A DNA stretch of 39,956 nucleotides, from the NCBI GenBank assembly GCA_035535495.1, contig DATLQA010000041.1:1-39956 (forward strand), written 5' to 3'. Numbering within the stretch: position 1 is the stretch's first letter; each line of letters begins with the position of its first letter. Made by a program: the position numbers and the translations under genes. This DNA comes from DASUZB01 sp035535495 (GTDB lineage: Bacteria > Actinomycetota > CALGFH01). The notes beneath the pieces are model-generated. The model saw only the letters and a program-made list of their open reading frames with translations, was not told the DNA's origin and searched no databases. Shown in pieces: positions 31,402 to 39,366 of the stretch.

Positions 31402-31909
31402 CGGCCGCCCTCCTCGTTCCGCTGCCGCACGTCCGTGCCAGGGTAGACGGGTCCGGCTGGTGCTGGGCGGCACGGCTCGTGCCGCCCACGGTGGGCCGCG
31501 CACCTCTACCTAAGGAGGTGCGTAGCCCTTCCGGGTGGTGCGGGTCTGCTATATCGCGCCGCGGAGGAGTCCGGTCCGGCGCCGGCCGGCCCAGCGCGAA
31601 GATGAACCGATCTTCATACAAGGTGGTCAACGCCGCGAGCAGCGCCTTTCACGCCAGCGGGTCGCTCGGGGCGAATCATGGCGCAACTGGAGTGAGCACG
31701 AGAATGCCACTTCCAGTCATAATCGTTGTGATGCAGACTGTCCGCTGCCATTAGGCAACCACGCCTAGAACGAGCGACGCCGCCGAGTCCCCCACATCGC
31801 GAAGGAAGCGTTCCTTCCGGCGTCGACCGGTCCGTTCGGGCGCTCCCGGCGATTGGGTCGCCCGACCGTTCCATGCAGCGTGGGCCGCGATACCAGAACG
31901 GGGGCCGTA
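31402..31909. other. 508-bp intergenic region before the Tad operon
   Basis: It holds an 11-bp perfect inverted repeat (31464-31488), a 10-base perfect match to the anti-Shine-Dalgarno (TAAGGAGGTG, 31511-31520) inside a CACCTC/GAGGTG hairpin, GAAGAT-N6-ATCTTC (31598-31615), GAAGGAA-N3-TTCCTTC (31801-31817), and TATATC (31550-31555) or CATAAT (31718-31723) as possible -10 boxes. GC is lower in 31590-31760 than in neighbouring genes. A 77-codon frame at 31535-31768 could follow the strong ribosome binding site at a spacing of 14 nt, but its codon use is not like a gene of this genome. The promoter of the Tad operon is expected here. Confidence 0.5.
31464..31488. promoter_or_regulatory. 11-bp inverted repeat upstream of the propeller gene
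   Basis: TGGGCGGCACG and CGTGCCGCCCA form a perfect stem with a 3-nt loop. It lies upstream of a possible minus-strand -10 box (TACCCT at 31447-31442). A terminator is unlikely because no gene on either strand ends here, so an operator is more likely. Confidence 0.35.
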
Positions 31910-32719
31910 GTGCAGGCCACAGACGTTGCGGCACCGTCCGCGCAGAAGGTTCCGACCCAGACGCCGCCCCCACGGCGCACCGGCTCCAGGCTGTCGCTGG
32001 CGCACATCATCACGCTGCTCGCGGGCCTGCTCGCGATGCTGCTGGTGTTCAGCGTGCTGCGCAGCCGCGATGCCACCTGGCGGGTCGCGGTTGCCGCCAG
32101 GGAGATCAAGGCCGGCACCACGCTGGACCGTTCGGCGCTCCGCTTCACCGACGTGAACGCTCCCGCCGAGGTGCGAGGCCGGCTGCTCAGCCCGGCCGCC
32201 CTCGACGGCATGCGGGGCACCATCGCCACCCGCACGATCGCCGCCGGCGAGCTGGTCAGCCGCAGCGACTTCCGACCGGCCGCCGCCGGTGCGCGGCTGC
32301 GGGCGATGAGCGTGGCGGTCGACCCGGCCCATGCGGTCGGTGGCGCGCTCGCCCCCGGCGACCGCGTCGACGTCGTCCGGGTCCAGGAGACCGGCCAGGC
32401 CGCCTTCGTCATCACCAACGCCGAGGTGCTCTCCGTGAACCAGCCCGACTCGCAGTCGATCGGGCCGGCGGGCACCTGGAGCCTCACGCTCGCGGTGTCC
32501 TCGCGCGACGCCCTGCGGCTGGCGGCCGCCATCCGCAGCGAGAAGTTCGAGGTCGTCCGCTCCACCGGCTCGGAGCCGATCCCCGCCGCCACCCCGCCGG
32601 GCCAGATCGTGGGCGGGAACCGGACGACGGCGCCCACGGCGCCGCAGTACCCCGGGCAGCCGGCCACCGGCCAGGGTCAGCCGACCGGCACCACCCTGCA
32701 GCCCGGAGGGACGGGCTGA
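31910..32719 (+). CDS. cpaB: CpaB/RcpC-type pilus assembly protein (SAF domain)
   Basis: 269 residues. One membrane helix (28-50) and then a SAF domain (about 58-120, with AAREIKAGTTLDRSALRF and TIAAGELVSRSDF), a following RcpC-like region (ALAPGDRVDVV) and a disordered Pro/Thr/Gly tail. CpaB/RcpC proteins are assembly factors at the base of Tad pili. The GTG at 31910 is selected because a G-rich ribosome binding site precedes it; a TTG at 31853 would add a non-conserved leader. First gene of the Tad operon. Confidence 0.85.
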   Translation: MQATDVAAPSAQKVPTQTPPPRRTGSRLSLAHIITLLAGLLAMLLVFSVLRSRDATWRVAVAAREIKAGTTLDRSALRFTDVNAPAEVRGRLLSPAALDGMRGTIATRTIAAGELVSRSDFRPAAAGARLRAMSVAVDPAHAVGGALAPGDRVDVVRVQETGQAAFVITNAEVLSVNQPDSQSIGPAGTWSLTLAVSSRDALRLAAAIRSEKFEVVRSTGSEPIPAATPPGQIVGGNRTTAPTAPQYPGQPATGQGQPTGTTLQPGGTG

Positions 32720-32722
32720 GCG

Positions 32723-34009
32723 ATGGGCGTGATCGAGATCGCGATCGGCGTCTCCCATCGGCCATGGGCTCAGAGCCTGTTCGCCTACGTGGCGGACCAC
32801 GGCGGCGCCGTGGTCCGCAAGCGCGTCCTCTCCGACGAGGACGCGCTGGAAGGTGACTACGACGTCCTGGTGGTCGACGACAGCTCCAGCGTGCTCACCA
32901 GGCGCATCGTCCAGGAGCTGCACCACCGTGGCCGCCGCGTGCTGGCGGTGCACGCCGGCGGCGACTACCGCGCGCCAGAGGCGCTGCGGGCGGTCGGCGC
33001 CGACGCCACCATCGAGGACAACGCCTCCCCCGAGCGCTTCGTCGACGTGATCGCCGGCCTGGTCCAAACGCGGACCAAGGAGAAGGCGGGCACCGTCGAC
33101 GACGCCTTCGCGCAGATCACCCGCGAGCTCGGCGACGACCTGCCACCCACCGGCGGCCTGCCCGAGGACCGGGATCCCTCGCTCGGCTGGGTCACGGTGG
33201 TCCTGGCGGTGACCGGCGGCTGCGGGGCGACCGAGATCGCCCTTGAGCTGACCAGGGCGCTGGAGCGCCGCGGCGAGCGTGCCGTGTTGGTGGACGCGGA
33301 CGAGGTCGCCCCCTCCCTGGCCCAGCGGACCGGCCTGCCTCTGGTGCCCAACATCCGCAACGCGGTCGACGCGATCGAGCAGGGGGTCGGCAGCCTTCGG
33401 GAGACCCTCACCCCGCTGCCTGGCGACGAACCCGAAGTGCTCTGCGGCCTCTCCAACCCGGGCGACTGGGTCCACGTCCGACCCGGCCAGGTCGCCGACG
33501 TCGTCAGCGAACTGGCCAGGCACTGCCCCCAGGTGGTGGTCAACGCCGGCCCGAGGGCCGAGGACCTGACCGCGACCAACGGGCAGGCCCGCTACGGCAT
33601 CACCCGGCTCATGCTCAGCGTCGCGGACCAGGTGGTGCTGGTCGGTGCGCCCACCCCGGTGGGAGTGGCGCGCCTGCTGGACTGGGTGGTCCGCTTCAAG
33701 GCCGTCGACCGGTCCCGGCCCGTCCACCTCGCCTTGAACCGCGGTCCCACGGGTGCCTTCTACCGCCGCGAGTTGGAGCGCGAGGTGTACCGCTCGTTCA
33801 TCCCGACCTCCCTGCACGTGCTCCCGACCGACAAGCGCGTGGAGGAGGCGGCCTGGAACGGGCGGCTGGTAGCTGCCGGCCCGTTCGCCAAGGCGGTGGC
33901 GGTCCTGGCCGACCAGCTCCCCGAAGCCGCGCGGCCGGAGCAGGGGCAGCGGCGCCCCCGCCGCCGCTTCGGCCAGCGTGGCCTGGAGGCAAGGGAGCCG
34001 CGCCGGTGA
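32723..34009 (+). CDS. TadZ/CpaE-like pilus localisation protein with degenerate P-loop
   Basis: 428 residues. An N-terminal receiver-like domain (about 1-118: DYDVLVVDDSSSVL) precedes a MinD-like domain (about 155-400). At the P-loop position the sequence reads TGGCGATE (164-171): neither the signature lysine nor the Walker A lysine is present, although LVDADEVAPSLA mimics the following strand. TadZ/CpaE proteins position the pilus machine at the pole. Loss of both lysines makes ATP hydrolysis unlikely. The ATG lies 3 nt after the cpaB stop. A 15-codon ORF follows at the 3' end. Confidence 0.8.
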   Translation: MGVIEIAIGVSHRPWAQSLFAYVADHGGAVVRKRVLSDEDALEGDYDVLVVDDSSSVLTRRIVQELHHRGRRVLAVHAGGDYRAPEALRAVGADATIEDNASPERFVDVIAGLVQTRTKEKAGTVDDAFAQITRELGDDLPPTGGLPEDRDPSLGWVTVVLAVTGGCGATEIALELTRALERRGERAVLVDADEVAPSLAQRTGLPLVPNIRNAVDAIEQGVGSLRETLTPLPGDEPEVLCGLSNPGDWVHVRPGQVADVVSELARHCPQVVVNAGPRAEDLTATNGQARYGITRLMLSVADQVVLVGAPTPVGVARLLDWVVRFKAVDRSRPVHLALNRGPTGAFYRRELEREVYRSFIPTSLHVLPTDKRVEEAAWNGRLVAAGPFAKAVAVLADQLPEAARPEQGQRRPRRRFGQRGLEAREPRR

Positions 34010-34053
34010 GCTTCGGGCGCGTCCCCCCCAGCGTGCCGGCGGTGTCCCGATGA
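34006..34053 (+). CDS. 15-codon relay ORF between cpaE and cpaF
   Basis: The GTG at 34006 overlaps the TadZ stop (GTGA), and its own TGA at 34051-34053 overlaps the cpaF ATG (ATGA). AGGGAG lies about 9 nt before the GTG. The peptide has no recognisable feature. It bridges the 40-nt gap before cpaF, whose own ribosome binding site is poor, so it may keep ribosomes in place for coupled translation. Confidence 0.35.
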   Translation: MSFGRVPPSVPAVSR

Positions 34054-35369
34054 CCAGCCCGGCCAGCGCCTACGAACAGATCCGGCGCACCGTACTCCGC
34101 TGGATCGAGGACCAGAAGGTCGACCCGACCAACCAGCTCGAGATCCAGGAGCGCACCGCCGAGGCGATCAGGCAGTGGCAGCGCAGCGCCGCCGCGAGCG
34201 AGCGGCGCAGCCTGGGTGACGTCGAGGCGATCGCCAACCGGGTGATCCGCTCGATCACCGGCTTCGGCGAGCTGCACGAGTTGTTCGGGGCCCCTGGCAT
34301 CGAGGAGATCGAGGTCGAGGGCGACCTGGTCATGTACGTGGACGCGTCGGGCCGGCGCAGGACCCTGGTCGCGCCCACCACCGAGGAGGAGAACCGCCAG
34401 GCCATCGACCGCCTGCTGGCGGCCACCCACCGCCACCTCGACACCCAGAACCCGCTGGTGCACGCGCGCGTGCTCGGCGGCCGGGCGCGCCTGTCGGTGG
34501 CGATCCCGCCCATCGCCGACAAGCTCTCGGCCACCATCCGCTTCCACCAGCTCCGCAACGAGAGCCTGTCGACCATGGTGGCGCGCGGCTCGCTGACCAT
34601 GCCGGCCGCCGGGTTCCTCTGGGCGGTCGCCCAGACCCGCCTGTCGATCGTGATCTCCGGGCCGCCGTTCGCCGGCAAGACCTCGATGCTCGGCGCGCTG
34701 CTGGCGGCGGTGCCGCCGACCCGGCGCATCCGCGTCTGCGAGGACACGCGCGAACTGGTCGACGAGCGGCCCACCATCTCCTACCTGGAGGCACGCGCCA
34801 AGTCGCTCGGCGGCGAAGGTGAGATCACCCTGCGGGAGCTCATCAAGTTCGTGCTCAAGATGCGGCCCGACTACATCGTGGTCGGCGAGGTGCTCGGCGC
34901 CGAGGCGTTCGAGATCGTCCGTGCGGTCAACGCCGGCTGCGGGTTCGCCTGCACGGTCCACGCCAACTCCGCGCGTGACGCGCTCACCGCGCTGGTCAAC
35001 GCGGCCATCATGGCCGGCGAGAACGTCAAGTCCGCCGACGTCCGCGAGGTCTTCGCCAGCTCCATCAGGTACGTGATGCACCTGGAGGTCGCCGAGCGCG
35101 GCATCAGGGCGGGCGGTCAGGGCCTGCTCCGCCAGACCCGCGAGATCATCGAGCTGGTCCCGAGCCTGCACGACAACTTCAGCCACGAGGTGCTGTTCGT
35201 CCGCGAGGCGCTCGGCCGCCCGTTCGAGTGGACCGGGACCATGCCGCACCACGCCGAGCTGATCGACCGCTCCCTGCCAGACGGGCTGACCGTCGCCGAC
35301 ATCCTGCGCGGGCAGGTGTCCCCGTTCGACCTCGGGTTCACCGGGGCCAGGCAGGAGGTGGCGCCATGA
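34050..35369 (+). CDS. cpaF: TadA/CpaF-type secretion ATPase
   Basis: 439 residues of the GspE-like superfamily. An N-terminal all-helical part (1-75), the NTD with GIEEIEVEG at 83-91, Walker A GPPFAGKTS at 204-212, the Asp box EDTREL at 231-236, Walker B YIVVGE at 275-280 and the His box TVHAN at 302-306. It powers extension and, in some systems, retraction of Tad pili from the inner face of the membrane. No good ribosome binding site precedes the ATG; see the relay ORF. The next gene overlaps by ATGA. Confidence 0.93.
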   Translation: MTSPASAYEQIRRTVLRWIEDQKVDPTNQLEIQERTAEAIRQWQRSAAASERRSLGDVEAIANRVIRSITGFGELHELFGAPGIEEIEVEGDLVMYVDASGRRRTLVAPTTEEENRQAIDRLLAATHRHLDTQNPLVHARVLGGRARLSVAIPPIADKLSATIRFHQLRNESLSTMVARGSLTMPAAGFLWAVAQTRLSIVISGPPFAGKTSMLGALLAAVPPTRRIRVCEDTRELVDERPTISYLEARAKSLGGEGEITLRELIKFVLKMRPDYIVVGEVLGAEAFEIVRAVNAGCGFACTVHANSARDALTALVNAAIMAGENVKSADVREVFASSIRYVMHLEVAERGIRAGGQGLLRQTREIIELVPSLHDNFSHEVLFVREALGRPFEWTGTMPHHAELIDRSLPDGLTVADILRGQVSPFDLGFTGARQEVAP

Positions 35370-36265
35370 CCCTTGCCGCCGCCCTGGCCAGCGGGGTGTT
35401 CGCCTACCTCCTGGTCGGCCTCGTGCTCGGGGTCTCGCCGGTGCGGCCGCTGGCGCCCCGGGCGGCCCGCACCGGGCAGACCAGCGCCCGCCAGCTCTGG
35501 CTCACCCAGGCAGGGGTCCACCTCACCCCGCGGCAGTTCTGGCTCGGCTCGATCGGCGTGGGGCTGGGCGCCTTCGTGCTGCTCGGCGCGCTGGTCCCGA
35601 CCCCGGTGCTCGCCATCATCCCGGCGTTCACGCTCGGCGCGCTGCCGGCCGCGTTCTTCGCGCGCCAGCGCGCCACCCGGCTGCGGGCCATCCAGCTCGC
35701 CTGGCCGGACGCGCTGCGCGAGCTGATCGGCTCGATCACCGCCGGTATGTCCTTGGAGCGGGCACTGGTGGAGCTGGCCACCAGCGGCCCGGTCCCGATC
35801 CGCACGGCCATGGGCCGCTTCCCCACCCTGGCCCGCACGCTCGGCACCCTCCCCGCGCTGGAGGTGCTCAAGGAAGAGCTGGCCCACCCCACCTCGGACC
35901 GGGTGATCGAGGTGCTGATCCTCGCCCAGCGCCGCGGCGGCCAGGTGCTCACCTCGATCCTCGAGGAGCTGATCGAGGCCACCACCGACGACCTGAACAC
36001 CCAGGAGGAGATCAAGAGCAACGCGCTGGAGAGCAAGCTCAACGCGCGCATCGTGTTCGCCCTGCCCTGGTTCGTGCTGCTCATGCTGACCGCCAAGGAC
36101 GGGCCCTTCCAGGACTTCTACCGGTCGCCGAGGGGGCTGGTGGTGGTCGCGTTGTGCGCCGCGTGGAGCCTGCTCGGGCTGTGGCTGGTCGGCAAGCTCT
36201 CCCGGGTCCGCAACGAGCCGCGAGTCTTCGGCACCAGCGCCCCCGAGCCGGTGGGGAGGCGGTAG
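35366..36265 (+). CDS. tadB: TadB-type inner membrane platform protein
   Basis: 299 residues. The T2SSF domain spans about 120-280 (LRELIGSITAGMSLERALVELA, then RGGQVLTSILEELIEATTDDLNTQEEI). Membrane helices lie near the N-terminus (5-25, 65-90) and in the C-terminal quarter (about 235-275). TadB and TadC form the platform on which TadA acts. The ATG overlaps the cpaF stop, with AGGAGGTG 6 nt upstream. Confidence 0.88.
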   Translation: MTLAAALASGVFAYLLVGLVLGVSPVRPLAPRAARTGQTSARQLWLTQAGVHLTPRQFWLGSIGVGLGAFVLLGALVPTPVLAIIPAFTLGALPAAFFARQRATRLRAIQLAWPDALRELIGSITAGMSLERALVELATSGPVPIRTAMGRFPTLARTLGTLPALEVLKEELAHPTSDRVIEVLILAQRRGGQVLTSILEELIEATTDDLNTQEEIKSNALESKLNARIVFALPWFVLLMLTAKDGPFQDFYRSPRGLVVVALCAAWSLLGLWLVGKLSRVRNEPRVFGTSAPEPVGRR

Positions 36266-36267
36266 CC

Positions 36268-37245
36268 GTGCGCGACCTGCTCGACGGCCGGGTGCTGCTG
36301 GCAGCGGTGCTGGCCGGGTTCGTCGCGGCCAGGCTGGTCGCGCTGATCGTGCGGCCGCCGGCCCGGCTCGCCCACCGGGTCAGGCCCTACACCATCACCA
36401 GCCGCACCGAGCTTGGCCGCAGCCCCGACGTCCTGGCCGTGGCCGAGCCGGGCACGATGCTGAACGACAGCACGGTGGTGCGGCTGTTCGGCCCGCCGGT
36501 CCACAAGCTCGCCGAACTGCTCGGCGGGCTGTTCGACTGGGGCGGGGACGAGCGCCTGCTCCTGCGCCTGCGGCAGGCCGGCGTGCTGATGGACGTGCCC
36601 TCCTCCCGCCGTCCCACCCAGTACCGGGTCCAGCTGCTCACCTCCGCCGCGGCCGCGACCGCGTTCGGTCTGGTGATGGGGTTGCTGATCAGCCAGTCGG
36701 CGGCGGTCATGCTGTTTCTCGGCGCGGCCGGCCTGATCTTCGGGCTCGCCTGGCCGCGTGGCCGGCTCGACCGCGTCATCCAGCAGCGCCGCGAGATCAT
36801 GCGGGTCGAGCTCTACACCATCAACCACCTGCTGGCCATGAACATCCGGGTCGGTGGTGGGGTCATCCAGGCCGTGCAGCGGATCGTCGAGCGTGGCCGA
36901 GGCGCCGTCGTCGACGAGCTGGCCGAGGTCCTGCGGGCGCATCGCAGCGGTGTCCGGATCGGCCCCGCCCTCTCCCGGGCCGCCGCCCAGACCCCTGAGC
37001 CGCACGCGGCCCGCACCTATCGGCTGCTCGCCACCGGCGCCGAGCACGGCGCCGACCTGGCCAAGGGGCTCATGGATCTCAGCCGCGACCTGCGCAACCA
37101 GCGTCGCGAGGACCTGCGCCGCATGGCCACCCGTAACCGCGCCGCCACGATCTTCCCGATCGTGGCCATCCTCGCACCCGTGCTCCTCGTGTTCGTCGGC
37201 GCACCCCTGCCGTCGATCATCTTCGGCCAGCTGGGAGGGAGATAG
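36268..37245 (+). CDS. tadC: TadC-type inner membrane platform protein
   Basis: 325 residues. An N-terminal membrane helix (6-25), two more (about 115-155), the T2SSF helical domain (about 165-290, with NHLLAMNIRVGGGVIQAVQR and YRLLATGAEHGADLAKGL) and a final hydrophobic helix (ATIFPIVAILAPVLLVFVG). The GTG at 36268 is the first codon after the tadB TAG and has GGAGG 8 nt upstream. Confidence 0.88.
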   Translation: MRDLLDGRVLLAAVLAGFVAARLVALIVRPPARLAHRVRPYTITSRTELGRSPDVLAVAEPGTMLNDSTVVRLFGPPVHKLAELLGGLFDWGGDERLLLRLRQAGVLMDVPSSRRPTQYRVQLLTSAAAATAFGLVMGLLISQSAAVMLFLGAAGLIFGLAWPRGRLDRVIQQRREIMRVELYTINHLLAMNIRVGGGVIQAVQRIVERGRGAVVDELAEVLRAHRSGVRIGPALSRAAAQTPEPHAARTYRLLATGAEHGADLAKGLMDLSRDLRNQRREDLRRMATRNRAATIFPIVAILAPVLLVFVGAPLPSIIFGQLGGR

Positions 37246-37276
37246 CCCCTTCTCGGAGAAAGGACAGGACGGCCAC

Positions 37277-37480
37277 ATGCTGCTTCGCTGGTATGTCCAT
37301 CTGCGCACGTTCGCGGCGCACGCCCTGGAGCAGCCCGCCCACGAGGGCGGCTTCTCCACCGCCGAGGGCCTGGCCGGGGCCGCCCTGGCCATCGGCGCCC
37401 TGGTGGTCATCTGGGCCGCCATGAAGGCGCTCGGGATCGAGATCGTCGACTGGATCCGCACCCAGATCACCCAGACATAG
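37277..37480 (+). CDS. Flp-like major pilin
   Basis: 67 residues. A prepilin leader ends at a Gly-Gly (24-25) before FSTAE, with the conserved Glu at +5 and a 20-residue hydrophobic helix (GLAGAALAIGALVVIWAAMKAL). The usual Tyr at +6 of the Flp motif is a Gly here, so this is a divergent Flp. Size and position directly after tadC make it the probable main subunit of the fibre. A prepilin peptidase must be supplied from elsewhere. Confidence 0.75.
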   Translation: MLLRWYVHLRTFAAHALEQPAHEGGFSTAEGLAGAALAIGALVVIWAAMKALGIEIVDWIRTQITQT

Positions 37481-37513
37481 GCGGCGTTCATCCCGCAGGA
37501 GCCTGCGCGAGCC

Positions 37514-37903
37514 ATGGCCGAGCACCAGGCACCCACCCGACAGGGCGGCTTCGTGACCGCCCAGTTCGTCGTGGTGGTCGGCCTGTCACTGCTGTTCTTC
37601 ACGATGATGGCCAACGTCATCGTGTTCATGTACGGCCGTGGCGTGGTCCGGGCCGCCCTGGAGGAGGGCGTGCGGGCTGCCTCACCGGCCGCCGCCACGT
37701 CCGCGACCTGCCAGCGGGAGGCCGACGAGACCATGCGGAGCCTGCTCGGCGGCAGCATGGGCAGGGAGATCCGGATCGAGTGCGCGATCCGCGGCGGCGA
37801 GGTCCACGCCATCGCCAGCGGCCGCTTCAGGGGCTGGCTTCCCGGCATGCCCGACTGGCGGTTCGCGCAGCAGGCCACCGCGGTCAAGGAGCAACTCCCG
37901 TGA
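37514..37903 (+). CDS. TadE-like pseudopilin 1
   Basis: 129 residues. Class III leader with Gly12 before FVTAQ; the +5 Glu is replaced by Gln. A 25-residue hydrophobic helix leads into a globular domain with two cysteines (CQREADETM and IECAIRGG). The small palindrome CGCAGG-AG-CCTGCG (37494-37507) precedes the ATG and includes the AGGAG site. Likely a minor pilin. Confidence 0.75.
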   Translation: MAEHQAPTRQGGFVTAQFVVVVGLSLLFFTMMANVIVFMYGRGVVRAALEEGVRAASPAAATSATCQREADETMRSLLGGSMGREIRIECAIRGGEVHAIASGRFRGWLPGMPDWRFAQQATAVKEQLP

Positions 37904-38346
37904 TCCGGCGCCGCCGGGCCGCCGCGCCGCCGCCACCGCGCGGCCAGCGCAGCGCTGGCTACGCCGCGGCGGAGTTCGTGGTCGGCGTGGCCTTCATCAT
38001 CGTGCCGGTGACCCTGCTGGTCCTGTCGCTGCCGTTGTGGCTGGAACGGCAGGCCATGGCCCAGCGGGCCGCGAACGAGAGCGCCCGCCGCATGGTGCTG
38101 GCGCCCGACTGGAACACCGGGCTGACCCAGGGGCGCGTGGTGATCGAGGAGACCGAGCGCAACTACGATCTGCCGGACGGGGACCTGGCGGCGCGTTTCA
38201 CGGGGAACCTGGCGCGGGGCCAGACGGTCCGTAGCGAGGTCACGGTGACGATGCCGGCGCTTGCGATCCCCTTCATCGGGCGGGTCGGCACCTGGCACTG
38301 GAAGGCCGTCCACGTCGAGCACGTCGACAACTACCGATCGTTCTAG
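37900..38346 (+). CDS. TadE-like pseudopilin 2
   Basis: 148 residues. The Arg/Pro-rich cytoplasmic leader ends at Gly20, and YAAAEFVVGVAFIIVP starts the hydrophobic helix with Glu at +5. The globular part is mostly beta. The GTG overlaps the preceding stop (GTGA), and AAGGAG lies about 8 nt upstream. Probably a minor pilin partner of the first TadE-like protein. Confidence 0.75.
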   Translation: MIRRRRAAAPPPPRGQRSAGYAAAEFVVGVAFIIVPVTLLVLSLPLWLERQAMAQRAANESARRMVLAPDWNTGLTQGRVVIEETERNYDLPDGDLAARFTGNLARGQTVRSEVTVTMPALAIPFIGRVGTWHWKAVHVEHVDNYRSF

Positions 38347-38357
38347 GAGCCTCGAGG

Positions 38358-38807
38358 ATGCCGCCGCCAACCCAACCCGCCGATCCCGGACCGCGCCAGC
38401 GCGGTCAGGTGACCGTGTGGATGCTGGGGCTGGCGGTGATGCTGCTCTTCCTCGGCGGGCTCAGCCTGGACCTGTGGCGCGCCTTCACGGAGCGTCAGGC
38501 GCTGGCCAACGCGGTGGAGGCGGCCGCCATCGCCGGCGGCTCCGGCATCGACGAGGCCCGCTTCCGCTCGACCGGCACGCTCGCCCTCGCCCCCCAGCGG
38601 GCCGAGCAGCTCGCCGAGGGCAATCTGCGTAGCCAGCCGGTGTTCCCCCGCCTGGACTCCGCTCAGGTGAACGCGACCGACGCCCAGGTGGAGGTGGTGG
38701 CGGCCACCACGGTGCAGTTCACCCTGCTGCGGGTTCTCCTGCCCGACGACCGCCCGTTCACGGTCCAGGTCCGCGCGGTCTCCGTCCCGAGGGAGTCAGG
38801 CGCATGA
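38358..38807 (+). CDS. TadG-like pilus-associated membrane protein
   Basis: 149 residues. RQRGQVTVWMLGLAVM starts a signal-like hydrophobic helix (about 20-40), followed by DLWRAFTERQALANAVEAAAIAG, the typical Flp/TadG-type helix. The beta-rich remainder contains no von Willebrand domain, unlike full-length TadG. AGGAG at 38345-38349 overlaps the previous stop. The next gene overlaps by ATGA. Confidence 0.7.
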   Translation: MPPPTQPADPGPRQRGQVTVWMLGLAVMLLFLGGLSLDLWRAFTERQALANAVEAAAIAGGSGIDEARFRSTGTLALAPQRAEQLAEGNLRSQPVFPRLDSAQVNATDAQVEVVAATTVQFTLLRVLLPDDRPFTVQVRAVSVPRESGA

Positions 38808-39352
38808 CCCGCCCCCGCCTGATCGCCGGCCTCGCCATCCCGGTGGCCCTGGCCATCGCCATCGTGCTGGTCCTCTTCACCAACCGCGACCAGGAGTCAC
38901 CCCCCACCATCACCGCCGCCGCCCCTACCACCATCCCGCCCACCACCCAACCCCCGCAGGACCAGTGGCTCGGGATCATGCGGCAAATCCTGGACTATAG
39001 GCATTCGCTTTTCGTAAATCCGCGTCCGGAATTGCTGAAAGAGATCTACGACGTTGGGTGCCCCTGCTACAGCGATGAGTTCAAACAGCTGACCGACCTG
39101 AGACAGCAGGGTCTGCACTACAATGATCGAGGTACGGAGGTTCAACGAACCAAGCAGATCGGAAGTGCGAGAGATCCCGCCAAGCCGGTGGTGGCAATCG
39201 AGGTCACTAGTCGCCAGTTTCCGCAGATACTAGTGGATAGAAGTGGCAAGGTTATTAGACAGTCGCCAGCAAGCACGCTCAGGAAGAATATCTACGAGCT
39301 GATTCGTGGTGCGGATGGACGTTGGCGCGTGTATCTCGTATACCGAGCGTAG
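38804..39352 (+). CDS. Membrane-anchored protein with CPC motif, Tad-locus accessory
   Basis: 182 residues. An N-terminal membrane helix (about 5-25), a Pro/Thr-rich stretch (33-53), then a globular domain (about 55-182) with DVGCPCYSDE at 83-92 and a beta-rich end (VVAIEVTSRQFPQILVDRSG and WRVYLVYRA). The pattern resembles the ketosteroid-isomerase-like (SnoaL/NTF2) extracytoplasmic domains of actinobacterial lipoproteins, but I cannot name a family. Base composition changes sharply inside the gene: the first 170 bases are about 73% GC, the rest about 50-57%. Confidence 0.7.
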   Translation: MTRPRLIAGLAIPVALAIAIVLVLFTNRDQESPPTITAAAPTTIPPTTQPPQDQWLGIMRQILDYRHSLFVNPRPELLKEIYDVGCPCYSDEFKQLTDLRQQGLHYNDRGTEVQRTKQIGSARDPAKPVVAIEVTSRQFPQILVDRSGKVIRQSPASTLRKNIYELIRGADGRWRVYLVYRA

Positions 39353-39366
39353 GTTGAGGAGGCTCC

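Noticed and set aside
31479..31754. A small protein gene of up to 91 codons before cpaB
   Set aside because: Third codon positions are not GC-biased, the peptide is not conserved-looking, and frames overlap each other. Only the strong Shine-Dalgarno motif keeps the question open, so it is listed as a finding instead.
31402..31909. A c-di-GMP riboswitch in front of the Tad operon
   Set aside because: The conserved GEMM cores (GGGCAAACC, GACGCAAAGCC) are not present.
31751..33817. A long minus-strand frame opposite cpaB and tadZ
   Set aside because: Composition and lack of motifs mark it as a shadow of the coding strand.
36118..38370. A 750-codon open frame on the minus strand opposite tadB-tadC and the pilin genes
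   Set aside because: No domain or consistent start is visible, and the opposite strand carries the complete Tad gene set with coupled starts.
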